This document shows positions 43,287 to 52,067 of a stretch of 64,000 bases of DNA, piece after piece. This DNA comes from Bacteroides sp. 214 (GTDB lineage: Bacteria; Bacteroidota; Bacteroidia; Bacteroidales; Bacteroidaceae). Where the stretch lies: NCBI RefSeq assembly GCF_010501015.1, contig NZ_QVML01000010.1, positions 1 through 64,000 on the forward strand, read 5' to 3'. The notes under the pieces are model-generated. The model worked only from the letters and a program-made list of their open reading frames with translations. It made no database searches and was not told the DNA's origin. Both the position numbers and the translations under genes were made by a program. Each line of letters opens with the position of its first letter. Within the stretch, counting starts at the first letter, position 1.

Positions 43287-45464
43287 ATGAAAAGAATACA
43301 TTTTGCACTTCTCCTCTGTTTCGCTACAGCTATTTGTTTTGCACAAGGCAAAAAAGATTTGGATCTTCGCGATGTTATCGCAGGCAAGTTCCGGGTAGAA
43401 GGCATACAAGGTATGCGTTCTATGGAAGATGGAGAACATTACACCCGCATTATTAACAACAAGCAAATCAAAAAATATTCCTTCCGCACAGGCGAAGAGG
43501 TAGCAACAGTATTTGACGTAGCCACAGCACGCGATTGCAATTTCGAACAGTTCGATGGATATATTTTCTCTCCGGATGAGAAAAAAATCTTGATACGCAC
43601 CAATACACAAGCACGTTACCGCCGCTCATACACCGCTGTGTACTACATTTACGACATAAGAAACAACCGATTGGAAACCCTCTCGGATGGTGGACCGCAA
43701 GAAGCTCCTCAATTTTCGCCAGACGGGCATCAGATAGCTTTCGTGCGAGACAACAACATCTTCCTGGTAAAGCTCCTTTTTGGTAATAGCGAATCGCAAG
43801 TTACCGAAGATGGCGAGTTTAACAAAGTGCTCAACGGTGTACCCGACTGGGTGTACGAAGAAGAGTTTTCCATGAATTCTGCTTTCGAATTCAGCCCAGA
43901 CAATAACATGATAGCCTATATCCGCTTTGAAGAGACCGAAGTACCTATGTACTCTATACAGATGTGGGGTAACAACTACCCGGATATGTATAGCTACAAA
44001 TATCCCAAAACGGGCGAACGCAACTCTAAAGTATCGGTACACACCTTTGACATTAAATCTCGAGTAACCCGCAAAGTTAATCTACCAGTAGAAGAAAGTG
44101 ACTACATCCCCCGCATACGTTTCACCAGTGACCCAACCAAAATGGCAATCATTACGTTGAACCGTACGCAAAATAAGCTCGACCTCTACTTTGCCGACCC
44201 GCGCTCTACCGTATGCAAACTAATTCTACGCGAAGAAAGCGCATATTATATTGATGAAGACGCACTGGATAATATCCGTTTTTACGAAAACAACTTCACG
44301 CTGATTAGCGAACGTAATGGCTACAAACACCTCTATTGGTATAACTTCAACGGAGGGTTGGTAAAGCAAGTTACACAAGGAGACTTTGAAGTGCAGCGCT
44401 TCATCGGGTGGGATAAGGTAAACAACTCTTTCTACTTTGAGGCTAACGTTGACGGGGTTACTCAAAATGCGGTGTACAAAACCGGAAAGAAAGGTGAACT
44501 TATCAATCTAAGTGGCGTAAAAGGCACTAATTCGGGCGATTTCAGCAAAACATTCAAGTATTTTATCCATACTCACTCCAATATATCTACACCTCCTTTA
44601 GTAGAAGTGAAAGATAACACCGGCAAAACCTTACGTACCCTTGTAGATAATGCCAAATTAAAAACGATGATAGAGGAGTACAACCTGCCTACGCGAGAGA
44701 TGTTCACATTCAAAACATCACAAGGCATTACTCTGAATGGATGGATGATTAAACCTGCCGGCTTTTCGGCTAGCAAGAAATATCCGGTTATCATGTTCCA
44801 ATACAGTGGTCCCGGTAGCCAACAAGTATTAGACAGATGGCGTATGGGTGGACAAGGAAACGGCATCGGATGGGATCACTACATGGCCAATCAAGGCTAT
44901 ATAATGGTATGTGTAGACGGCAGAGGCACCGGAGGACGAGGAGAAGAGTTTCAGAAATGCACCTACCTTAATCTTGGTGTAAAAGAAGCTAAAGACCAAG
45001 TAGAGGCTGCCCAATACATGGGCACTCTGCCTTATGTGGATAAAACCCGTATTGGCATTTGGGGCTGGAGCTATGGAGGTTATACAACTATCATGAGTAT
45101 GAGCGAAGGTACACCCGTTTTCAAAGCCGGCGTAGCAGTGGCTCCGGTTACCGACTGGAAATACTACGACAGCATCTACGGCGAGCGTTACATGCGCACA
45201 CCCAACGAAAACCCCGAGGGCTACAAAGCTGCATCAGCATTTACGCGTGCGGACAAGCTAAACGGAAGAGTGTTGCTTGTACATGGAACAGCCGATGACA
45301 ATGTGCATTTACAAAACCTTGCCGAATACACCGAATGTTTGATACAACTCGACAAACCGTTTGACATGCACTACTACACCAACCGAGATCATGGTATTTA
45401 TGGGGGCAATACCCGTCAACATCTGTTTGCAAAGATAACCCGATTCTTTTTAGAAAATTTGTAG
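43287..45464 (+). CDS. Dipeptidyl peptidase IV-type serine peptidase (S9B)
   Basis: 725 residues with signal peptide ending ICFAQG. N-terminal eight-bladed propeller (about 40-480, with EEEFSMNSAFEFSPDNN holding the Glu pair that binds the peptide N-terminus), then an alpha/beta-hydrolase domain. Catalytic Ser is in GWSYGG (about 594), Asp in DDNVHLQN (about 670), His in DHGIYGG (about 702). Removes X-Pro dipeptides from peptides in the periplasm. Three bases separate its stop from the lipA start, so the two are likely co-transcribed. Confidence 0.94.
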   Translation: MKRIHFALLLCFATAICFAQGKKDLDLRDVIAGKFRVEGIQGMRSMEDGEHYTRIINNKQIKKYSFRTGEEVATVFDVATARDCNFEQFDGYIFSPDEKKILIRTNTQARYRRSYTAVYYIYDIRNNRLETLSDGGPQEAPQFSPDGHQIAFVRDNNIFLVKLLFGNSESQVTEDGEFNKVLNGVPDWVYEEEFSMNSAFEFSPDNNMIAYIRFEETEVPMYSIQMWGNNYPDMYSYKYPKTGERNSKVSVHTFDIKSRVTRKVNLPVEESDYIPRIRFTSDPTKMAIITLNRTQNKLDLYFADPRSTVCKLILREESAYYIDEDALDNIRFYENNFTLISERNGYKHLYWYNFNGGLVKQVTQGDFEVQRFIGWDKVNNSFYFEANVDGVTQNAVYKTGKKGELINLSGVKGTNSGDFSKTFKYFIHTHSNISTPPLVEVKDNTGKTLRTLVDNAKLKTMIEEYNLPTREMFTFKTSQGITLNGWMIKPAGFSASKKYPVIMFQYSGPGSQQVLDRWRMGGQGNGIGWDHYMANQGYIMVCVDGRGTGGRGEEFQKCTYLNLGVKEAKDQVEAAQYMGTLPYVDKTRIGIWGWSYGGYTTIMSMSEGTPVFKAGVAVAPVTDWKYYDSIYGERYMRTPNENPEGYKAASAFTRADKLNGRVLLVHGTADDNVHLQNLAEYTECLIQLDKPFDMHYYTNRDHGIYGGNTRQHLFAKITRFFLENL

Positions 45465-45467
45465 CAG

Positions 45468-46313
45468 ATGGCGGAACGAGTTCGTAAACCCGAGTGGCTT
45501 AAAATAAGTATCGCCACCAACCAACGATATACCGAAACAAAACGCATTGTAGAATCACATTGCCTGCACACTATTTGCAGCAGTGGTCGTTGTCCTAACT
45601 TAGGCGAGTGTTGGGGCAAAGGTACAGCTACCTTTATGATAGGTGGAAACATCTGCACCCGTAGCTGCAAATTCTGCAACACAGAAACAGGTCGCCCACT
45701 CCCACTCGACCCTGCCGAACCCGAAAACGTGGCTGCTTCTATTAAATTAATGAAGTTGAGCCATGCGGTAGTTACTTCGGTAGACCGTGATGACCTACCC
45801 GACCTGAGCGCTAAGCATTGGGCAGACACCATACGCGCGATAAAGAAGGAAAATCCGGGTACTACACTCGAAGTGCTGATTCCTGACTTCCAAGGGCAGA
45901 TGGAACTGGTGGATTTAGTAATAGAAGCGCAACCTGAAATCATTTCGCACAATATGGAAACGGTAAGACGCATCAGTCCGCTAGTGCGGAGTGCAGCCAA
46001 CTATGACCGTAGCCTGGAAGTTATCAAACACATAGCCGATAAAGGCACAACAGCCAAGTCGGGCATTATGGTAGGTTTGGGCGAAACCATAGAGGAAGTA
46101 CATCAAACGATGGACGATTTGGTAGTAGCGGGCTGTTCCATACTGACCATTGGGCAGTATTTGCAGCCAAGCCGGAAAAACTATCCGGTTGCAGAGTACG
46201 TTACACCCGAACAGTTCGCGCGTTATAAAGAAGAAGGAATACGTAAAGGATTTAAGTTGGTAGAGAGCGGACCACTCGTGCGCTCCTCTTACCACGCAGA
46301 AAAGCACATATAA
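45468..46313 (+). CDS. lipA: Lipoyl synthase
   Basis: 281 residues, cytoplasmic radical-SAM enzyme that inserts two sulfurs into protein-bound octanoyl to form lipoyl. Radical-SAM cluster CTRSCKFC and the auxiliary cluster CSSGRCPNLGEC are complete, as is the C-terminal RSSYHAEKH. The start is 3 bp after the dipeptidyl peptidase stop; this peptidase-lipA order is common in Bacteroidetes as far as I recall. Confidence 0.96.
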   Translation: MAERVRKPEWLKISIATNQRYTETKRIVESHCLHTICSSGRCPNLGECWGKGTATFMIGGNICTRSCKFCNTETGRPLPLDPAEPENVAASIKLMKLSHAVVTSVDRDDLPDLSAKHWADTIRAIKKENPGTTLEVLIPDFQGQMELVDLVIEAQPEIISHNMETVRRISPLVRSAANYDRSLEVIKHIADKGTTAKSGIMVGLGETIEEVHQTMDDLVVAGCSILTIGQYLQPSRKNYPVAEYVTPEQFARYKEEGIRKGFKLVESGPLVRSSYHAEKHI

Positions 46314-46360
46314 AAGTTAATTTTAGAACCATTCAGAGGAATGGTTGTTTTAATATTGAA

Positions 46361-47461
46361 ATGGGAAATAGAATCAAAATATCATACGCGCTGAATTTAG
46401 CGATAGGATTTATTCCGGTTATATTCACAATTATATTACTTGAGATTATCGGGTCTCAAGAAGCATCTATTCATATAGGTCTTGCTATTGGATTAGCATA
46501 CACAGTATATAGTCGAATACAAAAGACTGTCAACGTCATACTGGAAGTAACGACTTCTGTTTTATTGGTTTATTCGATAATAGTTCTCTTTCTGGAAGAA
46601 GATATCTCATACAATCTGCTTCCTCTATTTTTAGAAATAAGTATTGCTATACCTCTCTTCTTTTTATTCCTTATAAAGCGTCCTATTATGAAGCGCTACA
46701 AAGAGATGAAGAAAGGCAGATATACACAAATTGCTGAATCGACTATTGTGTCTATTCGCATCTTCCTGATTATTACCATTGTACACATCATACTTTGTGG
46801 TATCTTCTATATTCACATGAATGGTTACAAGAGCGTACTCATGTGGCTACTCATTTATATTGCACCGGTTTTTGTTTTTATTGCAACTATATGTCTGAAT
46901 CAACTATCTATTTATATTTTCAACCTGATGATGAGCGAACATCGCTACATTCCGGTAGTTGATAATAAAGGTTATGTATTGGGGAAAGTCACCCAAGCCG
47001 AGTTGGAAAATAAAGGAAATACGATATGCACACCGGTCATTCGTATCGCAGTGATACATGAAGGAATGCTGTATCTTATAAAACAGCCACAACTTGAGCT
47101 CTTCGAAGGAGAACGTTTGGATATACCAATGGAGAGCACACTATATTATGGCGAAACGCTCGACGATGCTATTAAGCGCATACTACAAGATGCTATGCCT
47201 ATGGCCAATAACCTAAAACCGGTTTTCAGTATACGCTACAACTTTAAGAACAGGCTAATCCACAGACAGGTTTATTTGTATCTACTTCCGATTAAAGATG
47301 AAAAGATGTTTAATGAATTACGTATCTTTTCGGGTAAGTTGTGGACTATGAATCAAATAAAAGACAACCTTGATAAGAATTATTTCTCAGAACTCTTTGA
47401 ACACGAGTTCGATCACTTGCAAACGATTATTGATACAAGAGAAAAATACAAGGAATCTTAG
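46361..47461 (+). CDS. Membrane protein with C-terminal Nudix-like domain
   Basis: 366 residues. Five or six hydrophobic helices in the first 200 residues, then a soluble tail (about 225-366): IRIAVIHEGMLYLIKQPQ followed by YYGETLDDAIKRILQDAM. This matches the beta-strand-loop-helix layout of Nudix hydrolases, but the GX5EX7REUXEEXGU box is degenerate: the REUXEE part reads KRILQD. It is therefore probably a binding rather than hydrolysing domain. It is 47 bp after lipA on the same strand, and its last 35 bp overlap the 3' end of the opposite gene. Confidence 0.65.
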   Translation: MGNRIKISYALNLAIGFIPVIFTIILLEIIGSQEASIHIGLAIGLAYTVYSRIQKTVNVILEVTTSVLLVYSIIVLFLEEDISYNLLPLFLEISIAIPLFFLFLIKRPIMKRYKEMKKGRYTQIAESTIVSIRIFLIITIVHIILCGIFYIHMNGYKSVLMWLLIYIAPVFVFIATICLNQLSIYIFNLMMSEHRYIPVVDNKGYVLGKVTQAELENKGNTICTPVIRIAVIHEGMLYLIKQPQLELFEGERLDIPMESTLYYGETLDDAIKRILQDAMPMANNLKPVFSIRYNFKNRLIHRQVYLYLLPIKDEKMFNELRIFSGKLWTMNQIKDNLDKNYFSELFEHEFDHLQTIIDTREKYKES

Positions 47462-48131
47462 CCAGTTGAGGTACACGATTCTTCCACTCTTTTACAGTAC
47501 GTGTTTTAACATACTCGCTATCGGTGGTAAGGTTGGCAGCTATACATAGCTTTGTTTGAGGACGACAGGTGGCTAAAATATCCTCTACCATTTTATGATT
47601 ACGGTAAGGAGTTTCGATAAATATCTGAGTTTGCTTCTCACTATAAATGCGTTGCTCCAACATTTTGAGGCATTTAGACCGCTCGCCTGCTTCAATAGGC
47701 AAATATCCATGAAATGCAAAACTTTGCCCGTTAAACCCCGAAGCCATTAAGCCAAGCAAGATAGAAGAAGGTCCCACCAAGGGGATTACCTTAAGATCTC
47801 TGCGCTGTGCAATAGCAACTACATCTGCACCGGGATCGGCAATAGCAGGACAACCAGCTTCGGATATTACTCCCATAGAAAAACCCGAGACAAGAGGTTG
47901 TAGATAACCCGATATTTCTTCGGGCGATGTATGTTTATTTAAGGTATAGAATTGAAGGCTATCAATATCTATTTCCCTGTCTACTTTTTTGAGAAAGCGC
48001 CGGGCAGTACGCACATCTTCTACAATAAAGTGCTTAATGCCACGAATTATTTCAGTATTTCCTATCGGTAACACACTATCAAGATTAGTCTCCCCCAGAG
48101 TTACAGGGATAAGATACAGAGCTATTTCCAT
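47427..48131 (-). CDS. RsmI-like SAM-dependent (tetrapyrrole methylase family) methyltransferase
   Basis: 234 residues. Features of the RsmI 16S rRNA 2'-O-methyltransferase family: GVISEAGCPAIADPG, VIPLVGPSSILLGLMASG and IFIETPYRN. The start has LYLIPVTLGE rather than the usual LYVVATPIGN and it is shorter than classical RsmI, so it belongs to the Bacteroidetes short subgroup and may modify another site. It overlaps the preceding + strand gene by 35 bp tail to tail. It starts 15 bp after the GldB-like gene, likely in one operon with fabI. Confidence 0.82.
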   Translation of the reverse strand: MEIALYLIPVTLGETNLDSVLPIGNTEIIRGIKHFIVEDVRTARRFLKKVDREIDIDSLQFYTLNKHTSPEEISGYLQPLVSGFSMGVISEAGCPAIADPGADVVAIAQRRDLKVIPLVGPSSILLGLMASGFNGQSFAFHGYLPIEAGERSKCLKMLEQRIYSEKQTQIFIETPYRNHKMVEDILATCRPQTKLCIAANLTTDSEYVKTRTVKEWKNRVPQLAKIPCIFLLYQ

Positions 48132-48146
48132 GTTGTTCTTCGTTTA

Positions 48147-49151
48147 TCAAGGTTTGAAGCGCGACTCTTCCAAAAGTTTTCGGTAGTCATTCATTTCGAG
48201 CAGCTCCCTGATTGAGATATTATTGTGTTTCATGTACGAAGAAACTATTTCCATTCCTAACCATACGCCAATAAATGCCGGACTGTTTTCGCCAAAATAA
48301 GATGTATGCGGAGCCGGATGAATATATCTGCGAATTACCATTGGGTCGGTAGTGTTAAGCTGTCCGGTAGAATTTATATACTCCCAAATCTGTTTCCTGT
48401 TCTCTTTACACCAAGTAATCTCCTCGTTAGAGTAGCCAATCATTTTCTCGGCCGATTTATACCCCAGAATCTCCTGTACTACATAGTTTATTTTACCACG
48501 ATACAGAATAATTTCCAGCAGCGAACCACGCAAGTTGTCGGGGAAAAGATATTCACTCAACAGATAAAAGCGAAAACAGTCGGGAAGAATGCGTTCGGGA
48601 ATCATTGAGCTGCATTGATACGGATGGTAGTAGCGTGAATAGAGTGGGTAATCTGTGCCCATATACTTATCCAAGCTAATGGCAAGTAGCGAATCTACAA
48701 TTACTACCGATTCATTGAGCGCGGAAACCTGCGTATATACTTCGGGTACGCGAATACCGGGAATCTCCTTTTGAAGACGCTTAAACCCCTTGGTAAGCCC
48801 CTTCTCAATATGACTGATATCGGCAAATTTCTCCTGTACATCAATGAGAAGTTGCAAACGGGTACTGTCCTGAAAGTAAGCTTGCATTTTTTGGTTAATG
48901 CCATCTTCGAAAACTTGTCCGATACCAAGCACATCTTGCAGCAGAGTTTGGGTTAGCCACGAGTATGTGGTATTCATTTTTTGCACAGCAGCATAACTGT
49001 CGAATGCCGCATACTCGTATTGTAACCTATCATAGCGAATAACGGAGATACCATTCCCAGAGTTTTGATCTAGGAAATTATTCTTAGCAAACTGGCATGA
49101 AACCAATAATAAAATGCAAAAAACAAGTATTGGTAAATTCCGTATCTTCAT
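48147..49151 (-). CDS. GldB-like lipoprotein
   Basis: 334 residues with lipobox LLVSC. Resembles the gliding motility lipoprotein GldB family: DSLLAISLDKYMGTDYPLYS, a central CSSMIPERILPD, and a helical C-terminus with HTSYFGENSPAFIGVWLG. GldB is an essential gliding and type IX secretion-linked component in Flavobacterium, but homologs are found in non-gliding Bacteroidales, where the role is unclear. Lies between fabI and the methyltransferase; spacing of 48 bp and 15 bp suggests an operon. Confidence 0.8.
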   Translation of the reverse strand: MKIRNLPILVFCILLLVSCQFAKNNFLDQNSGNGISVIRYDRLQYEYAAFDSYAAVQKMNTTYSWLTQTLLQDVLGIGQVFEDGINQKMQAYFQDSTRLQLLIDVQEKFADISHIEKGLTKGFKRLQKEIPGIRVPEVYTQVSALNESVVIVDSLLAISLDKYMGTDYPLYSRYYHPYQCSSMIPERILPDCFRFYLLSEYLFPDNLRGSLLEIILYRGKINYVVQEILGYKSAEKMIGYSNEEITWCKENRKQIWEYINSTGQLNTTDPMVIRRYIHPAPHTSYFGENSPAFIGVWLGMEIVSSYMKHNNISIRELLEMNDYRKLLEESRFKP

Positions 49152-49199
49152 AAAGTAGTGTTATTGACACCTTTTAAGGTCGTGCTACCTTAGAAACAA

Positions 49200-50057
49200 T
49201 TATCCGTAAATAATGTTTCCTTCTTCGTCCATATACTCTTCCAAACCTTTGGAATAGGTAGCCATAGCACGCAAACTCATACCAACGCTTGAAAATCCTC
49301 CATCGTGGAAAAGATTCTGCATAGTTACCTTACGGGTAAGATCAGAGAACATTAAAATACAGTAGTCAGCACATTCGTCTGCCGAAGCATTACCTAATGG
49401 AGCCATACGGTTGGCAAAGTCCATAAGCTTATCCATACCTTTTACACCCGAACCGGCTGTAGTAGCGGTTGGCGATTGTGATATAGTATTAACACGCACA
49501 TTCTTTTCGCGACCGTAGATGTAACCAAAGCTACGGGCTATGGATTCCAGTAACGCCTTTGCATCTGCCATATCATTGTATCCGAAGAAAGTACGCTGCG
49601 CAGCTACATAGCTCAACGCCAGGATAGATCCGTAATCGGCAATAGCGTTCATTTTCTTGGCAACCTGCATCATTTTATGAAACGAAACAGCCGATACATC
49701 CAATGTTTTATCCAGTAGGCTATAATCCAAATCGTCGTACGTGCGTTTTTTCCGCACATTTGGCGACATGCCAATAGAGTGTAGTACAAAATCTATCTTT
49801 CCGCCCAACACTTCTTGCGAGCGACGAAAAACTTCCTGCAAATCTTCAACACTGGTAGCATCGGCAGGGATAACTTCGCAATTCAGTTTTTGCGACAAAG
49901 CATCTACTTCGCCCATGCGAACCGCCACCGGCGTATTTGATAACGTAATAATTGCTCCTTCTTCTACAGCCCTTTCGGCTACTTTCCAAGCTATGGATTG
50001 TTCATTCAAAGCACCAAACACGATGCCTCTTTTACCTTTCAACAAGTTATAACTCAT
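49200..50057 (-). CDS. fabI: Enoyl-[acyl-carrier-protein] reductase
   Basis: The frame opens at 50147, but the -7 box TATCTTTG (50084-50091) lies inside that stretch and family proteins begin like MSYNLLKGKRGIVFGALNE, so the start is 50057 and the product 285 residues. NADH-dependent reduction of enoyl-ACP in fatty-acid elongation, cytoplasmic. SDR-like Rossmann fold; the active-site Tyr-x6-Lys is seen in YNDMADAK, and SQSPTATTAGSG follows as the substrate loop. First gene of a likely operon with the GldB-like gene and the methylase. Confidence 0.95.
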   Translation of the reverse strand: MSYNLLKGKRGIVFGALNEQSIAWKVAERAVEEGAIITLSNTPVAVRMGEVDALSQKLNCEVIPADATSVEDLQEVFRRSQEVLGGKIDFVLHSIGMSPNVRKKRTYDDLDYSLLDKTLDVSAVSFHKMMQVAKKMNAIADYGSILALSYVAAQRTFFGYNDMADAKALLESIARSFGYIYGREKNVRVNTISQSPTATTAGSGVKGMDKLMDFANRMAPLGNASADECADYCILMFSDLTRKVTMQNLFHDGGFSSVGMSLRAMATYSKGLEEYMDEEGNIIYG

Positions 50058-50083
50058 ACCTATTAAATTGTTAATTAAGGTTG

Positions 50084-50091
50084 CAAAGATA
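50084..50091 (-). promoter_or_regulatory. -7 box for fabI
   Basis: TATCTTTG on the - strand, 27 bp before the chosen start. Confidence 0.65.
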
Positions 50092-50198
50092 GAACTTTTT
50101 CGTATAATCAGACAATAAGCCCCTGCTCTTAATGCCGATATTATCAAAATTTACCCATAATCTAACAATTAGTACACAATTATCGCTATTTTCTATTC

Positions 50199-50206
50199 TA
50201 TTTTTG
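50199..50206 (+). promoter_or_regulatory. -7 box for the GH28 gene of block 2
   Basis: TATTTTTG, 166 bp before the start, implying a leader of about 160 nt. Confidence 0.55.
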
Positions 50207-50267
50207 CAAACGATAAATAGTGGTTTTTCATAATTTATTAAAGTTAGAATTAGGTTAGAATCATATC

Positions 50268-50305
50268 CTTCTTTTGAACGACTCGGGAGAGTGGTTCAAA
50301 AGAAG
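50268..50305 (+). promoter_or_regulatory. Stable hairpin in the GH28 leader
   Basis: CTTCTTTTGAAC and GTTCAAAAGAAG form a perfect 12-bp stem with a 14-nt loop, 67 bp before the start codon and inside the predicted transcript. No T-run follows, so it is more likely an RNA regulatory or stability element than a terminator. Confidence 0.5.
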
Positions 50306-50371
50306 AGAATGATAAAACGCTACCACTATAATTATTAAGCAACGATTTTATTACCAATAATTATATTACGA

Positions 50372-51979
50372 ATGAACACATTATCAAAAACCTTGAAATG
50401 GACATTTACAATTTGTGTGGCATTTATTTTAGCTAGCTGCGGATGCCAAAAGTCTTCAACTGATGTTTATGCAATTGATGAAAGCATCTATGAAAACCTA
50501 CCATTTAACATGGCCAAAGTAGAACAACCGTCTTTCCCTGCCTACGAAGTTAATATTAAGGATTTCGGAGCGCAACCAAACGGAATTTTCATAAACACAG
50601 ACGCCATAAACAACGCTATAAAAGCTGTAAACGCCAAAGGTGGTGGCAAAGTTGTAATCTCGGAAGGTCTGTGGCTTACCGGCCCTATCCAACTATTGAG
50701 CAACGTTAATCTTTTCTTAGACCACAACGCGTTGGTACTCTTCAGCGACGATCACAAATTATATCCTATTATAGGGACTTCTTTCGAAGGACTTGAAACA
50801 CGCAGATGCACCTCACCTATTTGGGCTTTGGATGCAGAGAACGTAGCGATAACTGGTTTCGGGACATTTGATGGTGCTGGCGACAGTTGGCGTTATGTAA
50901 AGAAAGGCAAGATGACCGAAAATCAATGGAAAGCCTTATTGAACAAACCGGGAGGTGTTTTGAACGAAGCTAAAGATATCTGGTATCCAAATGCAGGATC
51001 TTTGAAAGGCGCAAAGGCTACATCCGACTTCAACAACCCCGAAAACATCCACACAGATGCTGATTGGGATGAAATCAGAACATTCCTTCGCCCTGTATTA
51101 TTGAGCTTCAGAAGCTGTAAAAAGGTGTTATTCGAAGGTGTAACATTCAAGAACTCGGCCAGTTGGTGCATACACCCGTTGTCTTGCGAACACATTACAC
51201 TTAATAATGTAAAAGTATCCAACCCATGGTATTCACAAAACGGCGATGCTTTGGATTTGGAATCTTGTACCAACGCACTTATCATCAACTGTTTATTCGA
51301 TGCAGGTGACGATGCTATCTGTCTTAAATCAGGCAAGAACGAGAGCGGACGTCGCAGAGGTCAACCTTGCCAGAACGTAATCGTGAAGAATAATACAGTA
51401 TTGCATGGTCATGGCGGTTTTGTTGTAGGTAGCGAAATGTCAGGTGGTGTAAAGAATATCTTCGTGTCAGGATGTACTTTCATGGGTACCGACGTAGGTT
51501 TGCGTTTCAAGAGCACACGCGGTCGTGGTGGTATAGTAGAAAATATCTACATAGAAAACATTCAAATGATCAACATACCTAACGAACCACTGCTATTCGA
51601 CCTTTTCTATGGTGGAAAAGCACAAAGCGAACTAACAGATGAGGATCGTAATTACGACTATACTACCGTACCTCCAGTAACAGAAGAAACCCCTGCCTTC
51701 CGCAACATACACATCTCCAATGTTACTTGCAAAGGTTCCGGACGTGCTATCTTCTTCAATGGGCTACCCGAAATGCCGGTTGAAAACATCTCGGTTAAGG
51801 ATGTAGTCATAACCGACGCAAAAGAAGGTGTAGTAATCAGTCAGGCTAAAGATGTAAAACTCGAAAATATAACGATAGAAACTACAGGACCTCAACTACA
51901 AATGAGAGATGTAGACAACATTAAAATAAATGGTGAAGATTATAAAATAGGTAAAGGATTGGTAAAGATGGATTTCTAA
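50372..51979 (+). CDS. GH28 polygalacturonase-type lipoprotein
   Basis: 535 residues, lipobox ILASC. All GH28 motifs are intact: NGDALD, GDDAI, GHGG and RFKS. It resembles the operon GH28 at 4417 so closely (shared SYLE-like N-terminus, SFEGLETRRCTSPIW, GRRRGQPCQN) that the two are clear paralogs in separate loci. It hydrolyses galacturonan, probably at the cell surface or in the periplasm. It has its own promoter with a long leader, and a terminator at 51986. Confidence 0.93.
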   Translation: MNTLSKTLKWTFTICVAFILASCGCQKSSTDVYAIDESIYENLPFNMAKVEQPSFPAYEVNIKDFGAQPNGIFINTDAINNAIKAVNAKGGGKVVISEGLWLTGPIQLLSNVNLFLDHNALVLFSDDHKLYPIIGTSFEGLETRRCTSPIWALDAENVAITGFGTFDGAGDSWRYVKKGKMTENQWKALLNKPGGVLNEAKDIWYPNAGSLKGAKATSDFNNPENIHTDADWDEIRTFLRPVLLSFRSCKKVLFEGVTFKNSASWCIHPLSCEHITLNNVKVSNPWYSQNGDALDLESCTNALIINCLFDAGDDAICLKSGKNESGRRRGQPCQNVIVKNNTVLHGHGGFVVGSEMSGGVKNIFVSGCTFMGTDVGLRFKSTRGRGGIVENIYIENIQMINIPNEPLLFDLFYGGKAQSELTDEDRNYDYTTVPPVTEETPAFRNIHISNVTCKGSGRAIFFNGLPEMPVENISVKDVVITDAKEGVVISQAKDVKLENITIETTGPQLQMRDVDNIKINGEDYKIGKGLVKMDF

Positions 51980-51985
51980 AGAATA

Positions 51986-52017
51986 AGGGGCGAATAATTT
52001 TCGCCCTTTATTTTTTT
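51986..52017 (+). terminator. Terminator of the GH28 gene
   Basis: GGGCGAA pairs with TTCGCCC, followed by TTTATTTTTTT. Confidence 0.85.
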
Positions 52018-52020
52018 CAT

Positions 52021-52028
52021 TACATTTG
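52021..52028 (+). promoter_or_regulatory. -7 box for the DUF4861 gene
   Basis: TACATTTG immediately after the terminator and 40 bp before the start, so the DUF4861 gene is transcribed separately. Confidence 0.6.
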
Positions 52029-52067
52029 CGTTTATAAACCCATTTACATATTACACACAATATTACA

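Noticed and set aside
43188-43610. - strand ORF antisense to the dipeptidyl peptidase start
   Set aside because: Overlaps a clear signal peptide and promoter on the other strand and ends inside a 22-bp repeat.
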